From positions 8,664,246 through 8,728,245 of the forward strand of contig CM055098.1 of the NCBI GenBank assembly GCA_029204225.1: 64,000 bases of DNA, given 5' to 3'. Shown here one piece after another: positions 22,375 through 34,700 of this stretch (positions are counted from its first letter, which is position 1; each line of letters starts with the position of its first letter). The notes beneath the pieces are model-generated. The model saw only the letters and a list, made by a program, of their open reading frames with translations, ran no database searches and was not told the origin of the DNA. The position numbers were made by a program, and so were the translations under genes. The DNA comes from Diphasiastrum complanatum (lineage: Eukaryota; Streptophyta; Lycopodiopsida; Lycopodiales; Lycopodiaceae).

Positions 22375-24478
22375 GGACATAAATGCGTATCGGGTTGTTT
22401 GTTCTGATGTCTCCTAGTGTTAGTTTCCTTGTTTTGATTATTGCATTGGTAGGATGTATGCCTTGTTTAATTTCCAGTTTCTTGGTTTCATTTCCAATCG
22501 TGTTTTAGAGTCATTTCTGGTTTTTCGCAAGTAGATTTAGCACTTGGAGTTTGGTTCAGTTACTAGAATCAAGAATATGAGTGGCTGTGCTGAATGACAT
22601 TTCTTGTTTCTGCTCATTGTGACTTACCTTGTAGTTAGTTGATCCATTGGTAAGTGCCTAGATCAAACTATCATTGCTCTAGAGAGTTTCTCTTGATCAA
22701 GGTCGATTTGACTCAACTGTTGCTTAAGTTTTGTCCTTTCCTCCTCAACTTCTTTGCTTAATTTCTTATGTCTTCTAGCTGCTTCGCCTGCTTTTGTAGA
22801 TCTTTTTTGGCTGAACAACCAATGTAGGTGGTAGTTGGTCTCCGCAAGACAGTTGCAATGATATTTTAGCCGCTTCGATAAGACTATCAAAAACTGGAAA
22901 TTTCTCAGAAGAACACTGAACGGATGGAAGGAAGCGAAAAAACTTTCATGAAGAAGACAATACTTGCAATGGCCATGGTTATTACCATGAACTGTTGGAC
23001 ATGGCATCCTCAATCAAGACTATTTATAAATTGGAGCATTCAAGTTCGTTAAGCAAATGTCTTCATTTTTTAGGACAAAAATGTTTAAGTAGAGGGAATG
23101 TCATGTACATTTAGTATATCAGTGCTTATCAACACATTATAGTATCTAGTGTAAGCCTTGTCAGGCCCAAAAGAAGCTACTAGCCTTAAGAAAAATGTGG
23201 TTTTCTCTTTAGGCCCTCCAAAGTACTTAAATAAGGATAATAGGCCAACAACAAGGGCCCAAGGTACACTTAATAAGACTTAACAAGAGGTAATTATACT
23301 TCAAGATAGTTAGTTACGTGAAGATCAGAGAGTTGAATTATGAATTAGATCTACCACCAACAACCTGTACGCATTGAGTGTTTCATTTCTCTCTTCTAAA
23401 GAAATGTTAGGGAAAACCACATTTTCCCTAACATGAATTGTGACTAGGTCTCATGTGCCCAATCCACATGAATTCCACCCCATTTCGTGTTGATTTCCTT
23501 CCATCTCTTTGATTCTAATGATGATTCCGTGAAGCTCTATTTGTGAATTGTGTTTTATGGCTATATCAACATGTCAAATGCTATGTCCTTCTCTTGATTG
23601 TGACTTTAGTTTCATAATTATTGCTATTTGAGTGGGCTTGGCACAATGACACTCTCTTATGATGTTCAAAGTAGGTTTCCATGGCATGTGGTGTGAAAAG
23701 TCGAGAGAGATGTCGAGAAAATGTGAGGGGCGGGCTTTGCAATGTCTAAAAGGCTCACTTGCCATCGGAATTTAGGGGTCATCATCTAATATTCCCTATC
23801 CAGTACATAAAGAGCATCTCTCAAAAATATGTCCTTGTATTTAGAGGAACACTTACATGTAACATGGAAGTATTAAGAGTGCAACTTTATGAATTCATAA
23901 AGTCCTCTTAGAGAGGTCGTGGAGAGAATTATGGGCCACAAAAAATGTTTCATCAACCATTTGGGTAGAGCATTAAGGCTAGAGCAAGGCAACACAAAAG
24001 CTTTATGTCATGTGAATTCCTCATAAAGGGCTTTACATCCCCTTAGGTGCTGCCCTCAGGCAACTGCCCTTTGAAGGCCTAGAGCCCCTTTAGAGTGTAC
24101 TTAAGATTCCTATGAAGTTCTTGGGGATAGTTCCGAAGGTGGGGAAGGCCCCACCCACCCTAATATATATAACCACTATGCCTCAAAACTGGGAAGGTCT
24201 CACCCCCAAAGTCAAAGCGCGTTCATCTTTTTATTATGTGCTGCTGCTCTCTGTCTTTTACTTCGAATCTGTCCATTCCTTCCTTCTTCAGACTTCGTCT
24301 TCTTCTTCTTCTTCTTCTATTCGCGTGACGGGCGGTACCGCATGGATGATCAATCCGACAAGCAACAGCAACCGCCATGCCATATTTCCAAAGCCGCGTC
24401 CCATACTATCTTCTTCTTCTAATTACCTACAACGTCGCAATATGCTACTTAATCCGGATCACACCCAATACCAATATG
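22375..24478. other. Intergenic, with a short coiled-coil relic
   Basis: Mostly no gene. On the minus strand 22812-22663 reads as a charged helix (HKKLSKEVEEERTKLKQQLS, then IDLDQEKLSRAMIV, stop). It could be the last exon of a coiled-coil gene or a captured fragment; no upstream exon was found. 23050-23440 has a repeat-like look and ends in a hairpin, and could be part of a solo LTR, unproven. 24112-24696 is open on plus but looks like promoter and leader sequence of the ASR gene. Confidence 0.35.
23404..23434. repeat. 13-bp inverted repeat with 5-base loop
   Basis: ATGTTAGGGAAAA (23404-23416), loop CCACA, then the exact reverse complement (23422-23434). No T-run follows, so it is not a pol III or bacterial-type terminator. 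The origin is unclear; the TGTTAGG start resembles an LTR end. Confidence 0.8.
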
Positions 24479-24486
24479 TATATATA
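24479..24486 (+). promoter_or_regulatory. Possible TATA box of the ASR gene
   Basis: TATATATA followed by GG, about 290 bases before the ASR start codon, with CCAAT-like bases just upstream. If used, the leader would be about 265 bases and would cross no long ORF that must be translated. A weaker TATATCAT at 24760 lies too near the ATG. Confidence 0.3.
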
Positions 24487-24774
24487 GGAACGTCTCCGAT
24501 ATTCCTCTCATCTCAACACACATTTCAATCAGCTTATTATAAGTCTCATCGCAAGCTGCTAACAAGATTGCCCACTATCTTGATCGTCTCGTCTGGGCTG
24601 ACTCATTGTGTTTCTGATAGTTTCTATCAGCTACTATCTTTCTGCTCCTCCTCATTGGTCTTAATTTTTGTGGCACTCCGTACTAGTTCCTCCTAATTGG
24701 CTGTCGGTTAGTTCTGTCACGTTGTTACGTATCTGCAAGACACCGGCTGCAGTTACTTTATATCATATTACAGC

Positions 24775-25285
24775 ATGACTGGAGGCCATCATCATGAGCA
24801 TCACGGCTTCCTCCATCACAAGGCCAGCGAGGAGGCTGGTAACCATGCGACATCTTACAACGCCAAGGAAGAGGTTAAGGCACACAAGCACAAAAAACAC
24901 CTTGCAGAAGCAGGGGCGCTGGCGGCAGGAGCTTTTGCACTTGTAAGTCACATGAAATTCACCTCAATCAGCACTTTTTCTCCTCTTTATGCGTCGATCT
25001 CGTAGTTTGACATAGTCCACGTAGATTTTGTTAGGCATCTATGTTTGCTGGAGAGGCATGATTATATCCAGCAATTTGCTAAGAATATTGACCGCACTCA
25101 TTTAATTTCTGTTGTGTGAACAGCACGAGAAACATGAAGCAAAGAAGCATCCGGAGCACGCCCACAGGCACAAGGTTGAACAATCCATCGCCGAAGCAGT
25201 GACTGTCGGTATGTTGGGTGTTACATTTCATGAACGCCATGAAGTGAAACATGCTAAAAAAGAGGCCAGAAAACACCATTTCTGA
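24775..25285 (+). CDS. ASR: ASR (ABA, stress and ripening) protein, two exons
   Basis: Exon 1 is 24775-24942 (56 codons) and exon 2 is 25124-25285 (53 codons plus TGA), joined across a 181-bp GTAAGT...CAG intron in phase 0, giving 109 residues. ASR proteins are small, hydrophilic, heat-stable, zinc-binding proteins of nucleus and cytosol that act as chaperones and DNA-binding factors in drought and abscisic-acid responses. Seen here: a His-rich start ([13 protein letters not shown]), the ABA/WDS core [14 protein letters not shown] joined to [19 protein letters not shown] across the intron, then [20 protein letters not shown]. The length and single-intron layout match the family. The usual C-terminal KKHHHLF-type end is reduced to RKHHF. 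No stops or frameshifts, unlike nearly everything around it, so it is likely functional. It has no gene neighbours within 20 kb. Confidence 0.93.
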
Positions 25286-26151
25286 TTCAGCAACATTAAA
25301 ATCATCACTCTACATGTGCGTCTATGAAAATTAAATTCCACGACCATTTTCACAGTTTGATACCGATCAGATGATTTTATATGTTGAGATACCTGAACAG
25401 CGTGTAGAAGATGCTCTTATTTCTCAGAGCAAGAGTAGTGTGTCTGGTAATTCTATTAGTCAAAATCATCAGATTTGCTACTATATTGTATCTGCTCTCG
25501 GGGATTTTGTGCACAGCAATGATGAGAATCAATTGCATAGTAAAAGCTTTTATTGTTGTTCAAACTGTTTTTCTTCTACACAAAGTTGTTCAATTGATCA
25601 CACTACATTATCTATCTATACATATATATATATATATATATAGATATATATATATTTCAACATCTTTATAACACAGGCATGGACGCTTGTCTTCATCGGC
25701 CCTCTATTGCAATTAACACTAAATGCATGCTCACAACTTCTAGATTTAAAAAATCAAACTAAGTTGACAATGAAAGCCCTTGTTTGGCACTTTGCCTTCA
25801 TTGTCCCTCTACTCAAATTACAACCTTGATCAAATGCACGTTCATAAGTTTTAGAATTAAAATCTCAAATCTGTAGCAAATCCATGACTCATTTATGAGT
25901 TTGGTTTTTCTCCATAACAAAAACCCTAACATTAATGTGAACTAGATTCAATGTCTCCAACATTCAAATTTGAATCTACTAAACTCATGTACAACAATTT
26001 ACCACATTTTTTAAAAGTGCTTATTCAAATGCTTTTAGACTAATATACCTTTAAAAAGTCAAACTCTAAGTCTAATATGAAAATTAGCCTCAATTGACAA
26101 ATATACAAATATGACCAAAATAGCAAAACTAGTTGAAATTTCTCACACTCC
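25286..26151. other. 3' flank of ASR, with a TA microsatellite
   Basis: No gene is supported. A TA/TATATAGA tract lies at 25618-25660. Two similar blocks of about 120 bases, built on ...CTTGTCTTCATCGGCCCTC and ...TTTGCCTTCATTGTCCCTC, follow each other at about 25680-25860. Confidence 0.6.
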
Positions 26152-26730
26152 CTATTCAACTAGTTTTAGCATAGACTTTGAGAACACTCCACGTGAAGTC
26201 CTATGCTTCATTAACAAGTCTTTTCCCAATGCTTTTGTAAAGATATCAACTACACATTCCTTTGAAGGAAAATGTTGAAGCTCCATCTCCTTTGCTATGA
26301 CTTGCTCCCTCACAAAGTGATATGCTACCTCAATATGCTTGCTCCTAGCATGAAAGATAGGATTGGTTGTCAACTTTTGGGTTGATAGGTTGTCACAAAA
26401 GATGATTGAGCTCTCTGAAAAATCCAGCAAGTGAAGATCCTTGATCATCCTCTTGATCCATGCCATCTCCTTTGTGCAATGTGTAAGTGCTTTGTACTCG
26501 ACCTCACTAGATGACAATGAGATAGTGTGTTTCTTTGACATCTATGATATAGTTCCATCACGTATGAAAATATAATGAGCACTTATGGATTTCCTATAAA
26601 TTTTATCTCCAGCAAAGTCTGAATCTAAAAATCCAAACAAAATAGGTGATGATCCCTCATATAATATGCCAAAATCTCAAGTTCCCATGATGTAGTATCT
26701 CAAAACTTGTTTCCCTAGCTTCCAATGCTC
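26152..26730 (-). pseudogene. Ty1 RNase H fragment
   Basis: The minus strand carries the C-terminal RNase H of a Ty1/copia pol: FGFLDSDFAGD (about 26640), then MSKKHTISLSSSEVEYKAL (26541), IIFCDNLSTQKL, HARSKHIEVAYHFVREQVI and VDIFTKALGKDL. The catalytic D, E, D positions are readable. One stop lies between the first and second pieces. It ends with a purine-rich GGGAGTGTGAGAAA, a plausible polypurine tract. No LTR was identified after it. It differs from the 39-43 kb copia family. Confidence 0.85.
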
Positions 26731-26799
26731 TTCACTAGGATCTTGCATAAATTGGCTTCACCAACCCGTCGATGAAATGTATCTTCATAAGAAAAGTAA

Positions 26800-28700
26800 A
26801 CAACAATGACATACGCGTTAGTAAGATCATCCCAAGATAAAATGATGTGAGACACCAAACCACTGATTTTGTAGATTGCACTCCTTAACTCCTCTGTCAA
26901 GAGCCCTCTCAACACCAAGGGAAGCACAAACTGCATGCACAAAAACAATTTGGTCATTGAGATACATATATGCACAATGAGGTCATCATGAAATTGTAAG
27001 ACATGCTATAAAATGTAATCAACAATGTTAAGGTGGAAGCAACGTCAAAAAACATGTCATGCCAACCTGTAAAAAATTATGCTAGTCATGAGACTTTAGT
27101 CTTCTTAGCTTGTTATCCCTTATGAAGGCACCTTTTAGGCATCGCATGTGTCCTATCGGAGTGCGAAATGAGGCTATTGCCTTCTTTACAATCGTCTCTT
27201 CTCTCCACGAGAAGATCCATGGGGCCTTTGGTAGGACAATTGAAGTCCCCACCATTTGTGGCCATAAATTTTCCATTTCTTTTAAGTCATCTCGTGTGTC
27301 TTTTTTTATCTTTTGACCTGGTCAAGTGCCCCCAGATCATGCTCCCGACATTCTGGAATATGTGCATCGGGTCCAAAAGATGGTTTATCAACAATCCCCC
27401 CCCAATATGGGAGTTCATGAAATATTGATAACCTCTTTATGTCAGGAGGGAGTCGCCCTAGATCTTGATTGGATCTCCAAATTTGAAGCCAATCACTTTC
27501 CTACAATATTAACAAACAAGCACACACATTTAATGCAGATTATCGTTAGAAGAAATATAAAAAGATTAACTATAAAATAATTAAATGACATGTACAATAA
27601 TTGACCCAAATATGTATTGTACCTTCATGGAATGAGGACGTTGACACATAGGGTGATTGAGTGGAAGGTATCGATTGTGGCCCTCATAAACCATCTTTCG
27701 TAGATGTTGTGATTGATGTGCTTGCAAATACTAGTCACAAATGGGGCATCCATTGTAGCCACTAGTCTGGAGTCCTACATTGAGACAAAAGAACCAACTT
27801 AATTGTGACTCTAATGTTCGAATTGAGAGAAAATTTGTGAATACACATAAAATTTAATATAATACCATGAATTGAACCAATAGCAAGGATATCTCACCTA
27901 AACATTCCCCATATCTAGGAAAGTTGTGCATCGTCCACATCAAGATCCCCTTTACTACAAAATCTCTTTGTCTCAGTGGTCTTGATATATCGCTCACTTG
28001 AACTCCTTGCCATAGAATCTTTAGCTCATCTATCAAGGGAGCCATATAGACATCCATATTTTTTGCCTTGTATTTTCCCTGGATAAGAAGAGCAACCATT
28101 AGGTGCCCCTTCTTGATACTTAGCCAAGGCGGGGTGTTGTAATTTACAAGGACAACCAGCCAAGTGGACCATGCTATGGAGAGCAAACCAAATGGATTCA
28201 CACCATCCATCGCCAACCCCAAATGCAAATGTCGAGGCTCATTCCTAAACTCATGCCAAGTAGCATACATGACTTCCGTGTTGGAGGATCCTCATAGTAT
28301 CATCCGATGAAACAATTGTTCGAATGCTATGTCACTGGCTCCACGATGGAATTACACTTAAACATGTGGTGTATCGTGGGTATGATGGGAAAATGTCTTA
28401 CCACATTGGTGGGTATGGTTCTTCCTTGTAAATCTTGTCTGTAGCGGTGTTCCCCACAGTGTGGACATGTGCTTGCCTCCTCAAAATCATCTCGATATAA
28501 GATGCAATCATTGAGACCTGCATGAATACTCTTGTAATCCACGCCGACCATGCATAGCATTTTCTTGGCTTCTTGTTGAGATGCCACCATGGTGTTATTT
28601 GGAGGCAACATTTTTTTGAGCAAACTGTGACAAAATATTTATGTAATTAGTTATATATAGTTTCTCACAATGCATGAAAAAATAATATGAGATGAGAGGT
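26800..28700 (-). mobile_element. CACTA (En/Spm) transposase relic, TNP2-like
   Basis: On the minus strand, in order: MLPPNNTMVASQQEAKKML (28623), LNDCILYRDDFEEASTCPHC, HLHLGLAMDGVNPFGLLS (about 28215), NYNTPPWLSIKKGHLMVALL, DVYMAPLIDELKILWQGV, LPKAPWIFSWREETIVKKA (about 27235), NKLRRLKSHD, and, past a probable intron, LPLVLRGLLTEELRSAI (about 26920). These are characteristic blocks of the plant Transposase_21 (TNP2) family that excises and inserts CACTA elements. Frameshifts break it into several pieces. No CACTA terminal repeats were found. The 5' end meets an inverted second copy at about 28700-28730. Confidence 0.85.
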
Positions 28701-28730
28701 TTTCTATAACACTGTGCCATTCACAGCGCA

Positions 28731-29228
28731 TGATGGATGACATGATGGATGACATGATGGATGACATGATGGATGCATTCTTCACGAACCCACCCGAGGC
28801 TACATTGACAATGGAAGAAGAGATGATGCATGGCTTGGCATCCACACCTCTGTATGAGGGTGGACAAATGTCAAAGTTGTGAGCTTGTTTGTTACTTTTG
28901 AACTGGCAAACTAAGTACGAGTGGTCGGATGCGAGCGTAACGGTGTTGTTTGGGTAAGCTTGCGAGCTTCTTGTGTGTATAGACAAACCGATCTCATCTC
29001 ATTTTATTTTTTGATGCGTTGTGAGAAACTATATATAACTTATAACATAAATATATATTTTGTCGTTGTTTGGTTCGAAAAATGTTGCCTCCACATAACA
29101 CCATGGCGGCGTCTCGACAAGAAGCCAAGAAAATGCTATCTGCAATCGGCATGGATTATAAGAGTATTCCTACATGTCCCAATGATTGCATCTTATATCG
29201 AGATAAGTTTGAGGAGGCAAGCATGTGA
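28731..29228 (+). mobile_element. CACTA TNP2 N-terminal fragment, inverted relative to its neighbour
   Basis: The plus strand reads a four-fold repeat of a 12-mer (28730-28777, giving MMDD repeats), then AFFTNPPEATLTMEEEMMHG, TPLYEGGQMSKL, stop, LNWQTKYEWSDASVTVLFG, an intron-like gap, and MLPPHNTMAASRQEAKKML..CPNDCILYRDKFEEAS. PLYxG...KL and CPNDCILYR are typical TNP2 start blocks. 28990-29228 is an inverted homologue of 28490-28700. It is cut at 29228, where G1 LTR sequence begins. Confidence 0.8.
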
Positions 29229-29235
29229 AATGCTA

Positions 29236-29760
29236 GTCCCTGCCTGAGGAATTGAGTTCTTGATTTGTATTCATATTTTGTAATGAAGATAAATGTTTCT
29301 AGCATATTTGTGAGCCATTTGAGCTCTTTAACCATGACTGGACTTCAGTATTTGAGGACTTCTGTCTAGAACACATTAGTTCAAGAATAAGATTAACTAT
29401 TTGTCTATTTGTACATGTCTGCGTAGAACATAACACAAATCCTTGTTGACAACTTAATTAGCCAGAGTGTAGTTCATTCGTGCTACTCTGATAACATTTC
29501 ACTTGTAGAATGCTTTTCATTTGGTTCGATAGAGGAAGATTGTTGCTTTGAATTCGTCATCATCACACACCCACAACAAAAGTAATATTGGTTACTTATT
29601 AAATGTCTGTTGACAATCAGATTAATCCACGACGCCATTCCAATGGAAATAAGTCAGGAATATACCAATTAAACAACTTTTAAGTGCTATCTCCTAGGGG
29701 AACAACATAAATACTACACAAATCTAGCAATACTATGTTGGTATATCACGACATATGCCA
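29236..29760 (+). repeat. G1 LTR fragment, copy D (right end only)
   Basis: A diverged match to the right 500 bases or so of the copy A LTR (12090-12609), ending ...GACATATGCCA. The left part was lost at the join with the CACTA fragment. Confidence 0.75.
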
Positions 29761-29765
29761 ATTTT

Positions 29766-29783
29766 TAGGGTCATTGTTGGGAA
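29766..29783 (+). promoter_or_regulatory. Decayed tRNA-Asp primer site, copy D
   Basis: TAGGGTCATTGTTGGGAA matches 11 of 18 bases of the expected site. It is recognised by its position five bases after the LTR end and by comparison with copies A and B. Confidence 0.55.
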
Positions 29784-29824
29784 TAACCAAATAAAGTTGA
29801 CAACTCCATCTCTATCCCTAGTGT

Positions 29825-32800
29825 ATGTCAGAAAGATCTGCCCGACTAGAAAGATATCGAAAACTTTCAGACGAATTTTTCAAAAGACTTTAGGAACCTT
29901 TGCAAAGAGGAGATTCACCTTTTCAAAATTTCAACAAAACTTTGATAACTTTCCTAATCCTGAAAATCTTCATCCTGAAGCTTCTATTGCAGCTGAACTA
30001 GGTTCTGACGTTGTAAATCCAATTCCTAATCCGGATCCAAAGCCTGAATTTGAACTTGAATCGATTATGGAAGGCCCTGGTCCCCGTTTCACTTCAATCT
30101 TGAAGACCAAATATGATTATTTTAAAGGAACATATTCAGATGATGCTGATAGTTATGTTTCGCAGTTCGAATCAATTGATAGCTTGAACAACGAAGGTGC
30201 TGATATTGAGAAGCTGCGGATCTTTTCTGGTCTTCTAAGAAAACAGGCGCACATATGGTACAGCCAAGTTGAACCAGGATATGTAGCTACCTGGTTACTG
30301 TTGACAGATGTATTTTTGAATTAGTTCAGAGAAATTGGTTATTCATCCAGAGTTCTCGGATGACTTAAAAATGTGCAGAAGAACATAATCTCTTCGAAGG
30401 TATACATGAAAAGTAAAAAATCTAATTGGAAAACTAACGGGTGTGTACCCTGTCGCGATGCAAGTCGAGTGGTTTTTGATAGGTTTACCACTGAAAGTTG
30501 ATCGATACTGCAGACAAGGAGATATGACTTCTTTATCAACAGTCATATCAAGTGTTGAGAACCATGAGACTTCCAAGTTAGCATGCAAAAGACGTTCTAC
30601 CAGATGAACTCGAAAGTCTAAGCATGACTCCAGTGGCAGTGAAGACGAATCTAAATCTGAATCCAATTCAAGTTCTTTCAGTACCAAATCTGATTCCAGT
30701 GACTCATCAAATACAGAAACTAATGATGCAGATCGAGGGAAGAAATAAAAGTCCAAACGAAAAGAAGCTAGCAAAACCATTGAGGACAAGTCCGCGACCT
30801 CTAAAGTTGAAAAGCTTTGGAGAAGTAATATGGTTGATCTTAATAAGAAATTCAACGATCTAAAAGTTCAAATTTCAGAAGTTGTAGACAAGAGACCGAA
30901 GGCTTCTTCTTTGAACTCAAGAATATGGTGTACGAAATGCGGTACATCTGGACATTCTAAAGGAGATTGCAGATCTGTGAATGTAAAGTATGTCGAAGAT
31001 CCTTCTCAAGTGCTCTTTATATTTCAAGATGATACGACTACCAATTATGTTCAATAGTACTACAACACATGCCCAACAAGTCAAACCAAAGTTTGCACCA
31101 AAGAGACACAAGCCACTAGAATTTTGTAATTAAGTCTACCAGTTCGACGAAATCCATTTTGAAAAATTGCTATAACTGTGGTGAACCAAGACATTTTTCG
31201 CCTGATTGTCAACAACCACAAAAATCGACTAGATTTATACCTTTATGTTCAAACAACGAAACAAATTTCTCTGTCAGATGTTGGCGTACTATCTATTGAT
31301 CTAGGAGACCTTGGTACACCAGAAATTGATGTCACAGTTGGTGGATGTTTAATTGAAAAGGTCTTGATTGACTTAGGTTCAAGTGTCAACATAATAACTG
31401 AAGACATTGCTCATGCCTTGGGGTTTGACTAATATTCAACCAACCCAATGAAATATCAAGCTGGCCGATTCGACACGAAGAAAACCTATTGGCAAATTGA
31501 TGGACGTGACTATATATATTCAAGCCAAGACTTTATTGTTATCAAACCACTTGGTTTGTCATCTTACTCTGTTTCAATTGGACGACGTTGGCTTTATCAG
31601 GCTAATGCAAGTGTACACTGGAAGTCGAGAGAATTGAGATTCCAAACTGGCGAGACAAATAATCATGAAAAGCCAGCAGAACAGATTATCACCTGGAGTT
31701 GTGACAGATATGAAGGTGAAACTCCTATGTTTGCCGACACTAGTTTTACTTCAAAAGATTCTTCTTATGACCTTAATATATTCTCTAATGCATTAGACAT
31801 CGAAGTAAATTATTTTGAATGCTATGAGAATAATGATTCATCGGATGACGAAGAAGAATTCTTCAATGTCTGCAATGCAGATGCTGATATAAGTAAATCA
31901 AAAGCTGCAGATCAGAATTCTAAAAATTCTGATGTAGATGATGAAGATACAAATGATGAATTTGACGAATCCGAACAAGAATTTGGAGATAAAGACCAAG
32001 TTGACAACAAGAATAAATCTGTGGAGTCAGCCATACGCGAAATTCATGGCCATACGCAGGCCAATATGACGGAAGGTATTACTTTACCAGATTCTATTGA
32101 GCTAGTTGAACTTGCACCTAGAAAAATGTTGTGCATGTTTCTAAGTCCCTTGGAGAGACAGAATTAGCAGAATTTACTAAGCTATTGAAAGAGTACCAAG
32201 ATGTGTTTGCACGGTCGCTCGAAGACTTGAAGGGAATTTCTACTGAATTTGGTGAGCACCGCATTGATCTGAAAGAAGATGTTGTTCATGTCCGATAGAG
32301 GTAGTATCATCTTAATCCAAAGTACTCTCTTATGGTGAAAGATGAACTCCACAAGCACCTCAAGGCAGGTGCTATTTATCCCGTCTTAAGTAGTGAATGG
32401 GTGTCTTCCATTGTTGTAGTTCCAAAGAGGAAGACTGGCGAGATTCAAATTTGCGAAGATTTCATGAAGCTGAATGTTGTTACTAAGAAAGATCACCACC
32501 CATTACCCTTCACGGATTTTATTCTAGACCAGGTTGCTGGACAAGAACGTTATAGTTTCTGTGACGGCTTCTCTGGCTATAATCAAGTTGGAGTAAGGAA
32601 GAAGGATCAACAAAAGACCAGGCTTACTACTGATTGTGGCACTTATGCCTACAATAAAATGCCCTTAGGTCTTTGCAATGCACTAGCTACTTTTCAGAGA
32701 ATTATGATGCTAATTTTCGATGCATTCCTAAGAACATTTCTCGAAATTTTCATTGATGATTTCTGTGTTTATAGTAATATCAAGTCTCATATTTAGAAAC

Positions 32801-34240
32801 TAAAACTTACATTGTAGAGGTGTCGAGACACTTGTTTGTCCCTTCATCCCGAAAAATGTTTTTTCGGTATGAGAGAAGGTATACTTTTGGGGCATAGAAT
32901 ATCCAGCAGAGGAATTGAAGTCGACAAAGATAAAGTCAAAGTTATAAAGAATCTATTGATACCAATAAATTTACGTGAACTAAGAGGTTTCTTAGGACAT
33001 GTTGGTTATTATCGAAGATTTATCCAGAATCATATCTCTATTGTCGCAGCCCTAACACAATTACTCAAAAAGCAAGTCACTTATATTTGGATGGCAGAAC
33101 TATAGAAAGCATTCGAAGAACTTAAGCAAAGGTTGATTAATGCTCCAATTCTGAGACCGCCTAACTAAACGATATTATTTCATAGCTATGTTGATGTGTC
33201 AGCATTTGCTATTGGGGTCTGTCTAAGCTAGAAGGATGAACATAAGAAAGATCATCCAATATACTATGCTAGTCACCAGCTCAGCTCCTCAGAGAAAAAT
33301 TATTCGGCAACAGAAAGGGAAGCACTTGGAATGATTTTTACTGTAAAGAGATTTCGGCATTATTTGCTGAGATATGTTTTATATTCCATGTTGATTATTA
33401 TGCTTTGAAGTATCTTGTTAATAAACTTAATTTATTTAGCTGAATTGCTTACTGGGTTTTGTTGCTACAAGAGTTCACTTATCAAGTTGAGCTTCATCAA
33501 GAAAAATATCATACTAATGTTGATTATCTTTCACGACTTAGCACGGGAAGGATTGAAGAACCATTAAATGACAACTTTCCAATGAAAATTTATTCGAGAT
33601 ATCTTCTACGAAGTCTTTATATTTTGATATTATTATTAATCTCAAAGATCAGATTTATCCTGATGGATATGACAATACAAAGTAGCTCCTTATACCATTA
33701 TTCACAATGGTGTCTTGAAGCTGAAGATATTCCAAAGGTTATTCAAGCCTTACATTCCAAAGATGCTGGTGGACATTTCGCTTTGAAGAGAACTACTAAT
33801 AAGATTATGACTGCCAAATATTGGTGGCCTACCCTGTTTAAGGATGTCTCTATTTATATACGATTTTGTGATCCATGCCAAAGATTTGGTAAACCAACCA
33901 AATCTATGAATTGGCCGTTGATGCCAAATCATACCACTTGCACCATTTGAAAAGTGAAGGATTGACTTTGTTGGTCCAATAAAGCCAGTAACTCAACACA
34001 CTAAGTGTCGATATATTCTAGTTGCAACAGATTATGCAACAAAAAATGTTGAAGGAAAAGCGACGAAACGAAACAATTTAAAAATTGTCGTTCCTTTTCT
34101 ATTCAAATCTACTATCACATGTTATGGTTGTCCTCTTGAGTTAGTCAGTGATTGTGGTACCCATTTTATTAATGATACAATCTGACTACTGACTACTTAT
34201 TCTTAGATCAAATAAGAAAGATGACCCCGTTATAATCCGA
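29825..34240 (+). pseudogene. G1 Ty3 gag-pol, diverged copy D
   Basis: Gag from 29825 (SARLERYRKLSDEFFKRL, then frameshift; clean block SILKTKYDYFKGTYSDDADS to 30324). Zinc knuckles CTKCGTSGHSKGDC (30930) and CYNCGEPRHFSPDC (about 31172); the third is lost in a deletion that also removes the start of protease. The protease core is IDLGSSVNIITEDIAHAL (31369), with the catalytic DSG changed to DLG. RT 32300-32796 has VPKRKTGEIQICEDF, FCDGFSGYNQV, MPLGLCNALATFQRI and FIDDFCVYS, so the catalytic DD is kept. RNase H is at about 33180-33450. The integrase finger (CDPCQR, about 33870) and the start of the core (to about 34240) follow, and then it is cut. Numerous stops. It joins a minus-strand Ty1 fragment. 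Confidence 0.88.
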
Positions 34241-34261
34241 AAGCAAATGGCTACTGCACGA

Positions 34262-34700
34262 GAGTCTTCCATAGAGCATCCCAAGATGAAGTCATGTGCT
34301 GAGAAGCACTAGAATCGAGGTACCAATTCATGACTCCTCTAATGAGTTCATCTTGTATCATTAGTAGTGTTGGGTCTTCGTGAGAGATTATGGCAGAATC
34401 AGATCCTCCATCCTACTGCATCTTCTTCTTTGCTTTGTAATGCTTGAGAACTTGACAATCCTTGATGTTGTGGTTGGTTCTCTTGCAGTACTTGCAGAAG
34501 AGTCTGGTCTTAGGCTTTTGATATTGTTGATTGTGTTGTTGTGATTGCTGGTCTGAATCACTTTGCTCAGCTTTTGTCTTCTTGTCCTTCGAAGATTTCT
34601 TCTTCGGGAGCTGTTGCTTGTTCGAATAGAGAGAGACTGTTTTCGTATTCGACGTGGATAAGCTTTTCCTTCTTACTTCTTCCTACAATCAACTTGTTGT
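34262..34700 (-). pseudogene. Ty1 gag/protease fragment
   Basis: The minus strand reads KQQLPKKKSSKDKKTKAEQ (about 34620), a Gln-rich stretch, a zinc knuckle CKYCKRTNHNIKDC (about 34496-34455, CX2CX4HX4C), a stop, and then the protease motif NWYLDSSASQHMTSS (about 34327-34283). In Ty1 elements the knuckle of gag is followed by a WxxDSGAxxHM protease site, exactly as here, with Gly changed to Ser. It was found by reading the strand; the longest open frame in the region is on the other strand and is meaningless. Confidence 0.8.

Noticed and set aside
23404-23434. microRNA precursor or terminator
   Set aside because: A 13-bp stem is too short for a plant miRNA, and no T-tract follows.
24112-24696. 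194-codon plus-strand open frame before the ASR gene
   Set aside because: Ser-rich low complexity with CTT repeats, no recognisable domain, and it overlaps the likely promoter and leader of ASR.
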